Source of the DNA: Alteromonas australica
GTDB lineage: Bacteria; Pseudomonadota; Gammaproteobacteria; Enterobacterales; Alteromonadaceae
NCBI RefSeq assembly: GCF_000730385.1
Contig: NZ_CP008849.1
Span: 3,162,001-3,226,000, forward strand
Direction: 5' to 3'
Length of the DNA: 64,000 nt
Shown: positions 16,904 to 25,550 of the stretch, piece after piece
How positions within the stretch are numbered: position 1 is the stretch's first letter
How the letters are laid out: each line of letters begins with the position of its first letter
Notes under the pieces: model-generated
The model's input: only the letters and a program-made list of their open reading frames with translations
The model's database searches: none
What the model was told of the DNA's origin: nothing
Program-made: the position numbers and the translations under genes

Positions 16904-17218
16904 TTCCATCCTAATTGAGGGAGTTCTCTCCCTCGCTCTTTACTTATCAGCGCCAGTTAACACACACGTATTGTTCGCCATAACTTTTGTAACTACAAGA
17001 TTATTATACAAAAGATTAAATGCATCATAGGTGCTGGGCGCTAGCTGTGCGATAACCTGCGAAAGCAACACACCGGTATAATTTCCGATACTTGTCAGTT
17101 AGAAATTGAAATCTATACTGAGTATCAAGTACCGGGGTCGTCATTCACGTCTCGGGTATAAATGTTAATTTGAACACGACTTTACTATTGCGTGACACAC
17201 AGCTCCCGGAGAACAAAT
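16904..17218 (+). other. Pilin upstream region
   Basis: About 315 bases. It begins with a GC-rich hairpin at 16917-16934. Elements resembling -10 boxes (TATAAT at 17079-17084, TATAAA near 17157) lack good -35 partners, and no TGGCAC-N5-TTGC sigma-54 site of the Pseudomonas pilA type was seen. Confidence 0.4.
16917..16934 (+). terminator. Possible nadC terminator
   Basis: GAGGGAG and CTCCCTC form a 7-bp perfect stem around TTCT, 13 bases after the nadC stop. The following GCTCTTTACTT is only weakly T-rich. Confidence 0.55.
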
Positions 17219-17650
17219 ATGAAAAACATGAATGCGTCAAATCAAAAAGGTTTCACTCTAATCGAACTTATGATTGTGGTTGCTATTATCGGTATTCTTG
17301 CCGCTATTGCTCTGCCTTCATATTTAAACTACACAGAGAAAGCCAGCTTCACTGAAGTGACTAACTCAACCGCAGCAGCGAAAACAGCGGTAGAGATTTG
17401 CGCACAAACCACCGGTGCCTTGGCCAACTGTGACGGCGGCTCAAACGGTGTTCCATCTGATATTGATAACTCGTCTGATACTAGCCTTGTTGGCCTAACT
17501 ACCGCTAACGGCGTTATCACAGCGACCGCTTCTGGTGATTCAGGTATCGAAGATGATTCAGGTAACGCAGCAACTTACGTGCTAACGCCGACTTTGGCAA
17601 ATGGCCGTGTAACTTGGGCTGCAGCATGTACCCCAGCCACACTATGTTAA
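17219..17650 (+). CDS. pilA: Type IV prepilin, major-pilin-like
   Basis: A 143-residue prepilin. After an 11-residue leader ending in Lys-Gly comes the cleavage and N-methylation signature [20 protein letters not shown] with Glu5 of the mature protein, the hydrophobic helix that packs the pilus core. A short globular domain follows with Cys residues near the C terminus (AACTPATLC) that may form the pilin disulfide loop. GGAG lies 7 bases before the ATG at 17219; the frame also opens at 17192 but without a ribosome site. It has its own terminator. In E. coli the same place holds ppdD. PilD below would process it. Fibre function (adhesion, twitching or DNA uptake) cannot be told from sequence. 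Confidence 0.9.
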   Translation: MKNMNASNQKGFTLIELMIVVAIIGILAAIALPSYLNYTEKASFTEVTNSTAAAKTAVEICAQTTGALANCDGGSNGVPSDIDNSSDTSLVGLTTANGVITATASGDSGIEDDSGNAATYVLTPTLANGRVTWAAACTPATLC

Positions 17651-17675
17651 GTTGTCGCGCTTAGTGTGTAGAAAG

Positions 17676-17699
17676 GCCCAGCAATGTCTGGGCTTTTTT
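17676..17699 (+). terminator. Rho-independent terminator of the pilin gene
   Basis: GCCCAG and CTGGGC form a 6-bp stem with a 6-base loop, followed by six T. It separates the abundant pilin transcript from pilC. Confidence 0.88.
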
Positions 17700-17764
17700 G
17701 TCTTTCCACATTGCATTTTCACACAGCGCAATATTGATTTTCTTTTTGGCGGAGTAGGTATTTA

Positions 17765-18976
17765 ATGGCGAAGGCAGCAACCACCTATACTTGGCAAGGC
17801 AAAGATCGCCGAGGTAACAGCAGAAAAGGCGAAATTTCTGCTATTAGCCTTGCCGAAGCTAAAAACCTTTTGCGACGCCAGGGCATTTCTGCCAATAAAG
17901 TGAAAAAGCTGGCTACACCGCTATTTGGCAGAGGCGCACAAAAGATAGTAGCTGCCGATATTTCTGTGATGTCGCGGCAAATTGCCACCATGTTAGGGGC
18001 CGGTGTTACCCTAATTCAATCATTAGACATGATAGCGCAAGGCCATGCTAAAGCGTCTATGCGTAAGCTGCTTCACGAAATATCTAACGAAGTTAAATCG
18101 GGAAACCCTTTGTCTGGCGCGTTACGTAAACACCCTGATTATTTCGATGATCTATACTGTGATTTGGTTTACACAGGGGAGCAATCGGGTGCCCTTGAAA
18201 CCATTTACGACCGTATAGCCACTTATAAAGAAAAGGCCGAAGCCCTTAAATCAAAAATAAAAAAAGCCATGCTTTACCCCATCGCGGTGGTAGTGGTTGC
18301 ATTTGTGGTAACCACCATTCTTTTAATATTTGTGGTGCCACAATTTGAAGATATTTTCAGTAGCTTTGGTGCAGAGTTGCCTGCCTTTACCCAATTCGTA
18401 TTAGCCATTTCCCGTTTTGTGCAAGATTATGGATTCGTGATGGCCATTGCTGCGGTAGGCGCAGGCATGCTATTTGTGCGTGCCCATAAAAAAAGCCAAT
18501 CCCTAAGAGACAATGTAGATAAGGCCATTCTCAAAGCCCCCGTAGTGGGCGAAATACTGAAAAAGGCCAGCATTGCGCGTTTTACCCGAACCTTGGCCAC
18601 CACCTTTTCTGCTGGTGTTCCACTGATTGGCGCATTAGAGTCTGCCGCAGGCGCTTCAGGTAATGCGGTATTTCGCGATGCCATTTTATTTATGCGCAAA
18701 GAGGTAGCGGGCGGCATGCAGATGCATACTGCCATGCGCGCCACCAATGTATTCCCCGATATGGTGACGCAAATGGTGGCGATTGGCGAGGAGTCTGGCG
18801 CGGTAGATAGCATGCTTAGCAAAATAGCCACTATTTATGAGGCTGAAGTCGACGATATGGTTGATGGACTAACAAGTTTACTTGAGCCTATTATTATGGC
18901 GGTGCTGGGTGTCGTTATTGGGGGCTTAATTGTGGCCATGTACCTGCCTATATTTGAAATGGGTAATGTAGTGTGA
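17765..18976 (+). CDS. pilC: Type IV pilus inner-membrane platform protein
   Basis: A 403-residue polytopic protein of the GspF/PilC family. Two repeated cytoplasmic GspF domains are visible: MSRQIATMLGAGVTLIQSLDMIAQG near residue 65 and FTRTLATTFSAGVPLIGALESAAG near 270, each followed by GEQSGALE / GEESGAVD type motifs. Three membrane helices lie near 175-200, 215-240 and 375-395. PilC links the assembly ATPase to pilin insertion. The normal upstream neighbour pilB is missing here: only 114 bases, including the pilin terminator, separate pilin and pilC genes. The start ATG has GGAG upstream. Confidence 0.95.
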   Translation: MAKAATTYTWQGKDRRGNSRKGEISAISLAEAKNLLRRQGISANKVKKLATPLFGRGAQKIVAADISVMSRQIATMLGAGVTLIQSLDMIAQGHAKASMRKLLHEISNEVKSGNPLSGALRKHPDYFDDLYCDLVYTGEQSGALETIYDRIATYKEKAEALKSKIKKAMLYPIAVVVVAFVVTTILLIFVVPQFEDIFSSFGAELPAFTQFVLAISRFVQDYGFVMAIAAVGAGMLFVRAHKKSQSLRDNVDKAILKAPVVGEILKKASIARFTRTLATTFSAGVPLIGALESAAGASGNAVFRDAILFMRKEVAGGMQMHTAMRATNVFPDMVTQMVAIGEESGAVDSMLSKIATIYEAEVDDMVDGLTSLLEPIIMAVLGVVIGGLIVAMYLPIFEMGNVV

Positions 18977-19075
18977 ACCATTAGGCTGTTACCCCGGTCA
19001 GATGAATTGAAAATTCGGTTGCGCTGCATTAGCTTTCTTTGCCATCATAATTAAAAATAAAGAGATTTGTATTCT

Positions 19076-19957
19076 ATGGAAGCGCTTATTTCACTAAGCC
19101 AGCTTTATCCCCCTTTCTTTTATGGCCTTGTTTTTCTCGTCAGTTTGATGGTGGGAAGCTTTTTGAATGTGGTGATTCATCGCCTGCCTATCATGATGGA
19201 AAATAGCTGGAAGCACGAATATAGCGCTTATTTTACGAATGAAAACATCCCCCAAAACGACGCTTCTGGCCCCTTCAATTTAGTTAAGCCTGATAGCACC
19301 TGCCCTGCCTGCGGACATAAAATTCGCCCTTGGGAGAACATTCCCGTTATCAGTTATTTATGCTTGAAAGGAAAATGTGCATCGTGCAAAACCCCTATTT
19401 CGTTGCGCTATCCCTTTGTTGAGTTATTCACTGCCCTCACCTGTACATTCGCGGCTTTTTATTTCGGCCCTTCTCCTCAAGCGCTTTGGGCAATGGTATT
19501 GACTTACTTTTTGGTGGCCATGCTATTTATTGACCTAGATAAAATGCTGCTACCGGATCAGCTCACACTGCCCTTGCTATGGTTAGGGTTACTCTTGAGT
19601 ACACACTCTGTCTTTGTTGATATGCAATCAGCCATTTGGGGCGCAGCCATTGGCTACGTGAGTTTGTGGTTAGTGTATTGGATGTTTAAAATTGCCACTG
19701 GAAAAGAAGGTATGGGCTATGGCGATTTTAAGCTACTGGCAGCGCTGGGCGCCTTTGTAGGCTGGCAAGGCTTACCTATCATTATTTTACTTTCTTCTTT
19801 AGTGGGCGCCATTGCCGGTGTGGCAATTATGATGTTCCAAAACAAAGGTAAGTCGGTGGCGATTCCATTTGGCCCTTACTTAGCCGTTGCAGGGTGGATA
19901 ACTTTGCTGTTTAAATCACACATTACTCAAGCCTACTTAGATTGGATATTAGGTTGA
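19076..19957 (+). CDS. pilD: Prepilin peptidase / N-methyltransferase
   Basis: A 293-residue inner-membrane aspartic peptidase that cleaves and N-methylates prepilins and type II pseudopilins. It carries GSFLNVVIHRLP at the start, the zinc-type CPACGHKIRPWENIPV...CASC tetracysteine loop in the cytoplasmic domain, and the two catalytic aspartates in LFIDLDKMLLPD and GMGYGDFKLLAALGA. About eight transmembrane segments. The frame opens at a TTG (19067), but the ATG at 19076 is preferred. Its TGA overlaps the coaE ATG by one base, so the two are translationally coupled. Confidence 0.95.
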   Translation: MEALISLSQLYPPFFYGLVFLVSLMVGSFLNVVIHRLPIMMENSWKHEYSAYFTNENIPQNDASGPFNLVKPDSTCPACGHKIRPWENIPVISYLCLKGKCASCKTPISLRYPFVELFTALTCTFAAFYFGPSPQALWAMVLTYFLVAMLFIDLDKMLLPDQLTLPLLWLGLLLSTHSVFVDMQSAIWGAAIGYVSLWLVYWMFKIATGKEGMGYGDFKLLAALGAFVGWQGLPIIILLSSLVGAIAGVAIMMFQNKGKSVAIPFGPYLAVAGWITLLFKSHITQAYLDWILG

Positions 19958-20565
19958 TGACAAAGCATGTAATCGGGTTAACTGGCGGTATTGGCAGCGG
20001 AAAATCAGCGGCTACAGAGGCCTTTAAATCATTGGGCATTAGTATCGTTGATGCTGATGAAGTAGCCCGCGATGTCGTCGCGGTGGGTAGCGAAGGCTTA
20101 CGGCATATTGTTGCCCGCTTCGGCAGAGGTATATTGCTTGAAGATGGTCAATTAAACCGTCCAGCGTTAAGAGAAAGAGTGTTTAGTCATGAAGGTGACA
20201 AACACTGGCTAAACCAACTCTTACATCCGCTAATTCGCGCAAAAATGCTGGCTGATATCGGTGCCGCTCCCAGCGCTTATTGTATTTTGTCTGTGCCCTT
20301 GTTGATAGAAAACAACATGGAAAACCTGTGTGATAGAGTGATTGTGGTTGATTGCCCTGAATCGCTACAACTTAGCAGAGCTTTACAGCGTGATGGCAGT
20401 TCACGGGAAACCATTGAAAGTATTATGGCGTCTCAGGCCAGTCGCAGTGAGCGTCTTGAAAAGGCGGATGATGTAATTAATAACACCGGCTCATTGGATG
20501 AGTTGCACAAACAAGTCGCCTTATTGCATCAGCAGTATGTTAAACATTTTAACTTAAGTGCTTAA
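19957..20565 (+). CDS. coaE: Dephospho-CoA kinase
   Basis: A 202-residue P-loop kinase that performs the last step of coenzyme A synthesis. GLTGGIGSGKSAATEAF is the Walker A region, DADEVARDVV the substrate-binding DAD motif, and LSVPLLIENNM follows near residue 110. It starts inside the pilD stop (TGATG). The E. coli gene has about the same length and neighbours. Confidence 0.95.
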   Translation: MTKHVIGLTGGIGSGKSAATEAFKSLGISIVDADEVARDVVAVGSEGLRHIVARFGRGILLEDGQLNRPALRERVFSHEGDKHWLNQLLHPLIRAKMLADIGAAPSAYCILSVPLLIENNMENLCDRVIVVDCPESLQLSRALQRDGSSRETIESIMASQASRSERLEKADDVINNTGSLDELHKQVALLHQQYVKHFNLSA

Positions 20566-20694
20566 TAAAGCATCACCGGCAACTTTTTTGCTCAAAAAGT
20601 GTCAAAATCCTCAATTGTATGCCTCACTGTACTTGGCTTAGCGCTATTCATGCATTAGGCTTTAATGCTAAGTAATTGTGTTCCAAGGATATCC

Positions 20695-21447
20695 ATGAGC
20701 GAAGCTGTATTCGAATTTCCATTAAAGGAGAAAGTGCGAAACTACCTACGGGTAGAGCAGCTTCTTGGCCAACTAAAAAGTAGCGCTTCCTCCGAAAGCC
20801 CCCAACTTCAAACGGTGTTTTTTGAACAGCTGTTTGAACTACTCGATTTGATTGAGCGGCTTGATTTGCGGTCGGACATGAGCAAAGACTTAGATGCCCA
20901 TGAAAAAAACCTGGTTTACTGGTCGCAACATCCTAAAATTGACAGTGCTGCGTTAGAGCAGGCTCTAAAAACCATTGTCACCTTAAAGCAAAAACTGAAA
21001 ACCGAACGCCGCTTTGGTAGTGCGCTTAAAGAAGATAAGTTTCTCAATGCTATTCGACAACGGTTTGCTATTCCTGGCGGCGCCTGTAGCTTCGATTTAC
21101 CCAATTTGTATTTTTGGCTGCAGCAACCGCTTGCTGAACGCCAAGCAGAAATTAATGGCTGGTTGCAAACCTTAAGCTTGTTAGACGATACCTTAGCCGT
21201 CAGTTTGTCATTTATTCGCGAGCGGGGGCAGTTTCAAACGGTGGTGGCGCAAGGCGGCTTTTATCAAGGCGTAGCAGAAGACAAAAACGAGTTAATTCGG
21301 ATTCGTTGTAAAGTAGACGAAGGCTATTACCCCACCTTAAGCGGAAATAAATACCGCTATGCCTTACGCTTCTTACTGTTTTCTCCTAATGAAGGGCAAA
21401 CCGCTTCAGTAGAAACAGACATATCGTTTAGACTCGCTGCCTGTTAA
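20695..21447 (+). CDS. zapD: FtsZ-bundling division protein
   Basis: A 250-residue cytosolic protein (E. coli ZapD 247) that crosslinks FtsZ filaments at the division ring. FEFPLKEKVRNYLRVEQLL at the N terminus and IPGGACSFDLPNLYFWLQQP in the middle are typical. The ATG at 20695 has AAGGA just before it; the frame extends 10 codons further up without a ribosome site. It lies between coaE and yacG as in E. coli. Confidence 0.93.
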   Translation: MSEAVFEFPLKEKVRNYLRVEQLLGQLKSSASSESPQLQTVFFEQLFELLDLIERLDLRSDMSKDLDAHEKNLVYWSQHPKIDSAALEQALKTIVTLKQKLKTERRFGSALKEDKFLNAIRQRFAIPGGACSFDLPNLYFWLQQPLAERQAEINGWLQTLSLLDDTLAVSLSFIRERGQFQTVVAQGGFYQGVAEDKNELIRIRCKVDEGYYPTLSGNKYRYALRFLLFSPNEGQTASVETDISFRLAAC

Positions 21448-21483
21448 ACTTCCCCCATTATTTAGCGTTAACTGGAGACCATG

Positions 21484-21711
21484 ATGGAAGTCACTTGTCC
21501 AATATGTTCTAAATCGGTGCCATGGGGCCCACAAAGTGAGTATCGTCCTTTTTGCAGTAAAAAGTGCCAGCTTATCGACCTTGGCGAATGGGCCTCGGAA
21601 GAACGTACTATTCCCGCAAAACCTGCAGAAAATGAAACGCCTCAAGATATCGATGTGGAAGATATTGAAGCCATGCTTGCTGAGCAGTCAGAAGATTTTT
21701 TTAAGCATTAA
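21484..21711 (+). CDS. yacG: DNA gyrase inhibitor, zinc-binding YacG
   Basis: A 75-residue protein with one zinc site made by CPIC near residue 5 and FCSKKC near 25. YacG binds GyrB and inhibits gyrase in E. coli. Two consecutive ATG codons (21481, 21484) follow GGAG; the second has better spacing (6 bases). The acidic C-terminal tail is longer than the zinc core. It is the last backbone gene before the fructan locus. Confidence 0.93.
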   Translation: MEVTCPICSKSVPWGPQSEYRPFCSKKCQLIDLGEWASEERTIPAKPAENETPQDIDVEDIEAMLAEQSEDFFKH

Positions 21712-21791
21712 TTAGAGCTATGGCTAATGGAAAGATTCACGTGTACATGTATCACTCTTTCAAGATTGCTTAACGCGTTCTAAATAAAAAT

Positions 21792-21817
21792 AGCAGACCA
21801 CATAGAAGTGGCCTGCT
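21792..21817. terminator. Bidirectional terminator between yacG and GH32 gene
   Basis: AGCAGACCAC and GTGGCCTGCT form a 10-position stem with one mismatch. GTTTCA follows on the plus strand; on the minus strand TATTTTTATTT follows, so it probably ends mainly the GH32 transcript. Confidence 0.7.
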
Positions 21818-21832
21818 GTTTCATTACCCGTT

Positions 21833-24800
21833 CTACTGTCGAATAAACCTCTGAAGATCACTCACTGATAGTGGCACGTCTCGTGCGTAAATACCCACCG
21901 GGCGCTGATTGAGGTCATAGAGCCTGAAACTGAGTGCTCTAAATTCGTTTATATACAAAGTCCCTATACCTGCCTCAGGATCTAACCAAACATCTAGATT
22001 TACCCCCTCAGTTAGATTCATAGGTACCGCCACTTGTGCATCTAAATTACCCGCGTCCACGTCTTCTCCCTCACTAACAGCGGGTAAGTCAGCTGCTCTA
22101 AATTGATCAGCAAGCAAGTAAGGCAATGCGGAATCCGAACCGTCATCAGGGTGCTGATCAATAAACCTTATCACCGCAGTTTGTCCTATAAGCTCACTGA
22201 CATCCCATGTAACCCAATCCATGACAAACTTATCGTCAGCGGATTTTTCAGCATCTCTACCAGATTGGCTTCTCACAACTTCACCATTTACCACCAACAC
22301 GACTGCTGTCGCATTAGCACTGTCGAAAGGATTCGACCCACCGCCAATGAGAAAATTAATATAGGGTTTGCTAATTTCAAATGAAGGGCTTTCAGCGGAT
22401 CCCGTGGCGTTATAACCAATCCAGCCAAGGGAAGTGCCGTCTTCATCAAATCCATCTCCAAAACTGGAGAACACGCGTTCGCCAACATTGTTCGCAATAT
22501 CGCCGCCCCACCAGCCTCCATCTAGCTTCAAAAAATCGCCGCTTACGTTCGTGAACTCATGTGCAGTAAGGGTGTTGTATTGCGCACAACAAAATTCGAA
22601 ACCCGATACATTCTGTTCAGGTTCATTCTCGCGAGAGAAAAGCGGCTCGCCCGCTAGCGCAGGTGTGGGCGTGACGCTTGCGCCGCCGGTAGGTGGGGTA
22701 TCACCGAAGTAAAAAGAGGCTTGATTGCTATTGGTATCCAGTTCAAGCCTCGCAACCTGTTCTCCTTCAACCTCGGTAGGAAAGTAGATACCAAATCTGC
22801 CAGTCGCGTTTTCACTGGTAACCGACAGCGATAGGCGATTTTTGTCGCCGCGCTTTTCCAGTGTAATAGCAGATGATGCCATCATAGTAATAGGCGACTC
22901 GCCAGAAACTGAACCCTGTTGGCTTTGAAAGGTAGTATCAATAGCGCTAGCGAATTCGGTTTTATACTTCTGCGGAATGTGCACAGCCAACTCTCCCGAT
23001 GTTGTGGTATCGAGTTGGTGAATGGCCAGATCGCCACCAAAGGTCCCTACACCAGCATTAGTTCTGCCTATCTTATGTGGCACCCATCCAAACAATAACG
23101 TTGACTCTTCTGAAGCGGCTGTGCGTCCAGCATAATAAAATTTGCCATCAAGGGAAGTGAAGTTTGCCAGTTGCCAACCCTCGCCGTTTTGTCGAAGATA
23201 CTTAATATCCCGTTCTCCGTCATTCTGATCGGAAAATAGCATGTATTGCGCGTCACCAAAATCTACCCAATCCGGCACTTCTAAATTAAGAGGAGCATCC
23301 ATAACAAAGAGGGGTTCCTGAGGTAACCAGGTGGTAAGATTTTCCGAAACATAAAGCCCTATAGCCGCTTGACCGTTATAACGGGTAGTAATCAACATCC
23401 AATAATTATTGGTTTCTTTATTCCAAAATACTTTAGGATCTCGAAAATCAAAGTCGCTATAGCCGTTGCTTCCAGTAAACGTATCTTCAGGTATTTTGGT
23501 AAATTCAGTTAGCGTGCCGTCTGTGGCGGTCGCATGCATTACCGCTTCAACAGGGTTAAAGTCTGCATTATGACCGGTAAAGAAGATATGTGTCTGACCT
23601 TCTGCATCTTCTATGACGCTTCCGGAGCCGGTCCATTGGTCTTGTGTATTCGTATCACCGGTGGCTTCAAGAACTCTTTGTGGGAAGCTCCCCCTTTGCA
23701 GGTCACTGGTTTTGGTGAGATACCAGTCGTGGAACGCCGTATCAATTAAGTAATAAAGATAAAACTCGCCATCATGATAATAGGGGTTCGGATCTGCCAT
23801 GACTAAAGGCAAAGGAATATCATGGCCATCAGGCACACTCACCACTTCAGCGTTATTGGGCGTCGCAGCCGGATGCTCTGCTAAGCGAATTTCATCAAGC
23901 ATAATAAAGCCAAGTCCATTCTCTTGTCCCCCCTCGTGATAGTCGATAACTTCCAACACTGCGGTTTTTCCCTTTAATGCACTTACATCCCATGTGTGCC
24001 AATCTAGCTGTGACTCTTCTCCATTTCCCACGGCATGACGAACAACTTTGCCATTTACGCGCAATACCACCGCCGTAGCATTATCTGACGCAAAATCTTG
24101 AGTACCACCGCCCACCAAAAAGTTTAAAAAGTTGTGGCTAAGGGTAAAAGGGGGAGAACTTAGCGTTCCTGTCGCCTCGTCGCCAATCCAACCCAGCGAC
24201 GTGCCATCTGCACTAAAACCGTCGCCACGACTTGTGAAAATTCGCTCACCTTGGTGATTGCTTATATCTGCAGCCCACCAGCCGCCGTCGAGCTTATCTA
24301 AATCACCTGTAGCTCTAAAGTCGTGGTTGGCATAGGTATTAAATTGTCCGCAACAAAACTCAAACCCAGCAATATGTTGTCCCTGGTCAGAAACACGAGT
24401 AAAAGCAGGTATGCCATCCGATTCTGGTTCAATTGACGCACTTGCTGTTATCTGCAAGTGACTAGTTTCGTCAGGCATTGCAGCAGCTTCGCCTGCATGC
24501 CGTATCTCGTCGACAAGTAAGTAAGGCAGAGCAGTATCTGAGTTATCTTCCGGATGGTTGTCTATGAAGCGAATTTTTGCTGTCATTCCAGCATAATTAG
24601 TGACGTCCCACGTTACCCACCGCATACTCATCGCCGTGTCATCTCCGCTGGCCTGCAATACGACTTCATCATCAACAACCAATACCAATGCTGTCGTATT
24701 TGGCTCTGTAAAGCCGTTGCTTCCCCCACCAATGAGAAAGTTGATATAACGTTCTGTTATTTCAAAAGCAGGGCTGTCCATCATACCAACAGCGCTAAAC

Positions 24801-25270
24801 CCTACCCAACCTAAGCTTTCGTCTTCATTGTCAAAGCCATCCCCGAAGCTAGAAAACACGCGCTCTCCTACTACGCCCGCCACATCTGCGCCCCACCATC
24901 CACCATCAAGCTTGGCAAAATCTCCTGTGACGTCTTCAAAACCGTGCTCTGCGTAGGTGTTGTATTGGCCACAACAAAACTCGAACCCAGATAAAGTTTG
25001 ATCACTATTTTCAGGGTTATTAAACAGAGGAAAGCCTGCACTTTCAGGATTTTCGGTCAGAGTAATATCTTCTTCTTGCTCTTCATCGACGGGCTCGCTG
25101 CCCTCTCCAATAACATCAGAAGGACTTTGCCCCTCTTGCAAAACAATCAATTCTGCTTCGATTTTATTTTTGTGTGTATCATCGTCTGAGCACGCCATAA
25201 GGGAGGCGCTCACCAATAAAAAGATGACCGAAAGCCGTCCCCGTAGAGGAGATGGATGTGAAGTGTTCAT
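21833..25270 (-). CDS. Large GH32 fructan hydrolase lipoprotein with three accessory modules
   Basis: A 1145-residue lipoprotein (lipobox LMAC, Cys27). Order: module 1 (about 92-262), module 2 (290-465), GH32 five-bladed propeller (480-770), then a C-terminal beta-sandwich (790-856 and 1077-1136) interrupted by module 3 (887-1060). Each module has GFEFCC, LDGGWW, SLGW.G, FLxGGG and a closing W.TWDV block. Catalytic motifs are present in variant form: ADPNP (Asp493, nucleophile), FRDP (Asp611, stabiliser) and LEVP (Glu664, acid/base) instead of WMNDPNG, RDP and ECP. GH32 covers levanases, inulinases and invertases; specificity is not readable. Residues after Cys27 are Ser-Asp-Asp-Asp. The start at 25270 has GGAGG before it; an upstream frame extension lacks one. 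It is divergent from the LacI gene. Confidence 0.88.
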   Translation of the reverse strand: MNTSHPSPLRGRLSVIFLLVSASLMACSDDDTHKNKIEAELIVLQEGQSPSDVIGEGSEPVDEEQEEDITLTENPESAGFPLFNNPENSDQTLSGFEFCCGQYNTYAEHGFEDVTGDFAKLDGGWWGADVAGVVGERVFSSFGDGFDNEDESLGWVGFSAVGMMDSPAFEITERYINFLIGGGSNGFTEPNTTALVLVVDDEVVLQASGDDTAMSMRWVTWDVTNYAGMTAKIRFIDNHPEDNSDTALPYLLVDEIRHAGEAAAMPDETSHLQITASASIEPESDGIPAFTRVSDQGQHIAGFEFCCGQFNTYANHDFRATGDLDKLDGGWWAADISNHQGERIFTSRGDGFSADGTSLGWIGDEATGTLSSPPFTLSHNFLNFLVGGGTQDFASDNATAVVLRVNGKVVRHAVGNGEESQLDWHTWDVSALKGKTAVLEVIDYHEGGQENGLGFIMLDEIRLAEHPAATPNNAEVVSVPDGHDIPLPLVMADPNPYYHDGEFYLYYLIDTAFHDWYLTKTSDLQRGSFPQRVLEATGDTNTQDQWTGSGSVIEDAEGQTHIFFTGHNADFNPVEAVMHATATDGTLTEFTKIPEDTFTGSNGYSDFDFRDPKVFWNKETNNYWMLITTRYNGQAAIGLYVSENLTTWLPQEPLFVMDAPLNLEVPDWVDFGDAQYMLFSDQNDGERDIKYLRQNGEGWQLANFTSLDGKFYYAGRTAASEESTLLFGWVPHKIGRTNAGVGTFGGDLAIHQLDTTTSGELAVHIPQKYKTEFASAIDTTFQSQQGSVSGESPITMMASSAITLEKRGDKNRLSLSVTSENATGRFGIYFPTEVEGEQVARLELDTNSNQASFYFGDTPPTGGASVTPTPALAGEPLFSRENEPEQNVSGFEFCCAQYNTLTAHEFTNVSGDFLKLDGGWWGGDIANNVGERVFSSFGDGFDEDGTSLGWIGYNATGSAESPSFEISKPYINFLIGGGSNPFDSANATAVVLVVNGEVVRSQSGRDAEKSADDKFVMDWVTWDVSELIGQTAVIRFIDQHPDDGSDSALPYLLADQFRAADLPAVSEGEDVDAGNLDAQVAVPMNLTEGVNLDVWLDPEAGIGTLYINEFRALSFRLYDLNQRPVGIYARDVPLSVSDLQRFIRQ

Positions 25271-25374
25271 AGTTATCCTCCATAGCATCTAAATGCGCTA
25301 TGTTGTAATTTTTTAATTGAGTATGCCGAAAAAACACGACCAGTTTTCGACACGCTTTACTGGGAAACCCAAAT

Positions 25375-25392
25375 TAAACAACGTTGTCTTTT
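25375..25392. promoter_or_regulatory. Fructan-locus operator, copy 1
   Basis: TAAACAACGTTGTCTTTT, with the 10-bp perfect palindrome ACAACGTTGT (25378-25387), is identical over 18 bases to the element upstream of susC. A central CG palindrome is typical of LacI-family sites; the LacI-type gene at 25551 is the likely partner. Confidence 0.75.
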
Positions 25393-25419
25393 AATAAGAT
25401 TAGAGTTATACAAACACAA
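25391..25419 (-). promoter_or_regulatory. Candidate promoter of the large GH32 gene
   Basis: On the minus strand TTGTGT (25419-25414) and TATTAA (25396-25391) are 17 bases apart. The operator core begins directly downstream, the same arrangement as at susC. Confidence 0.4.
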
Positions 25420-25550
25420 ATACAACATTTATTTTACATTTTTGATATGAAAGTAATTATCGCGTACTCGGGCGGGCTTATGGCAAAATTTGGTAAAAGT
25501 GTGTAGCTTTAGGCAATTAAATGAAGTACGTAAATTAGGAATCATATGGA

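Larger units (their letters stand above)
25271..25550. other. Divergent control region between GH32 and lacI-type genes
   Basis: 280 bases, AT-rich, with the 18-bp operator-like element and a candidate minus-strand promoter. A clear promoter for the regulator was not identified. Confidence 0.5.

Noticed and set aside
17100..17218. Sigma-54 promoter of the pilin gene
   Set aside because: No TGGCAC-N5-TTGC pattern at a suitable distance was found.
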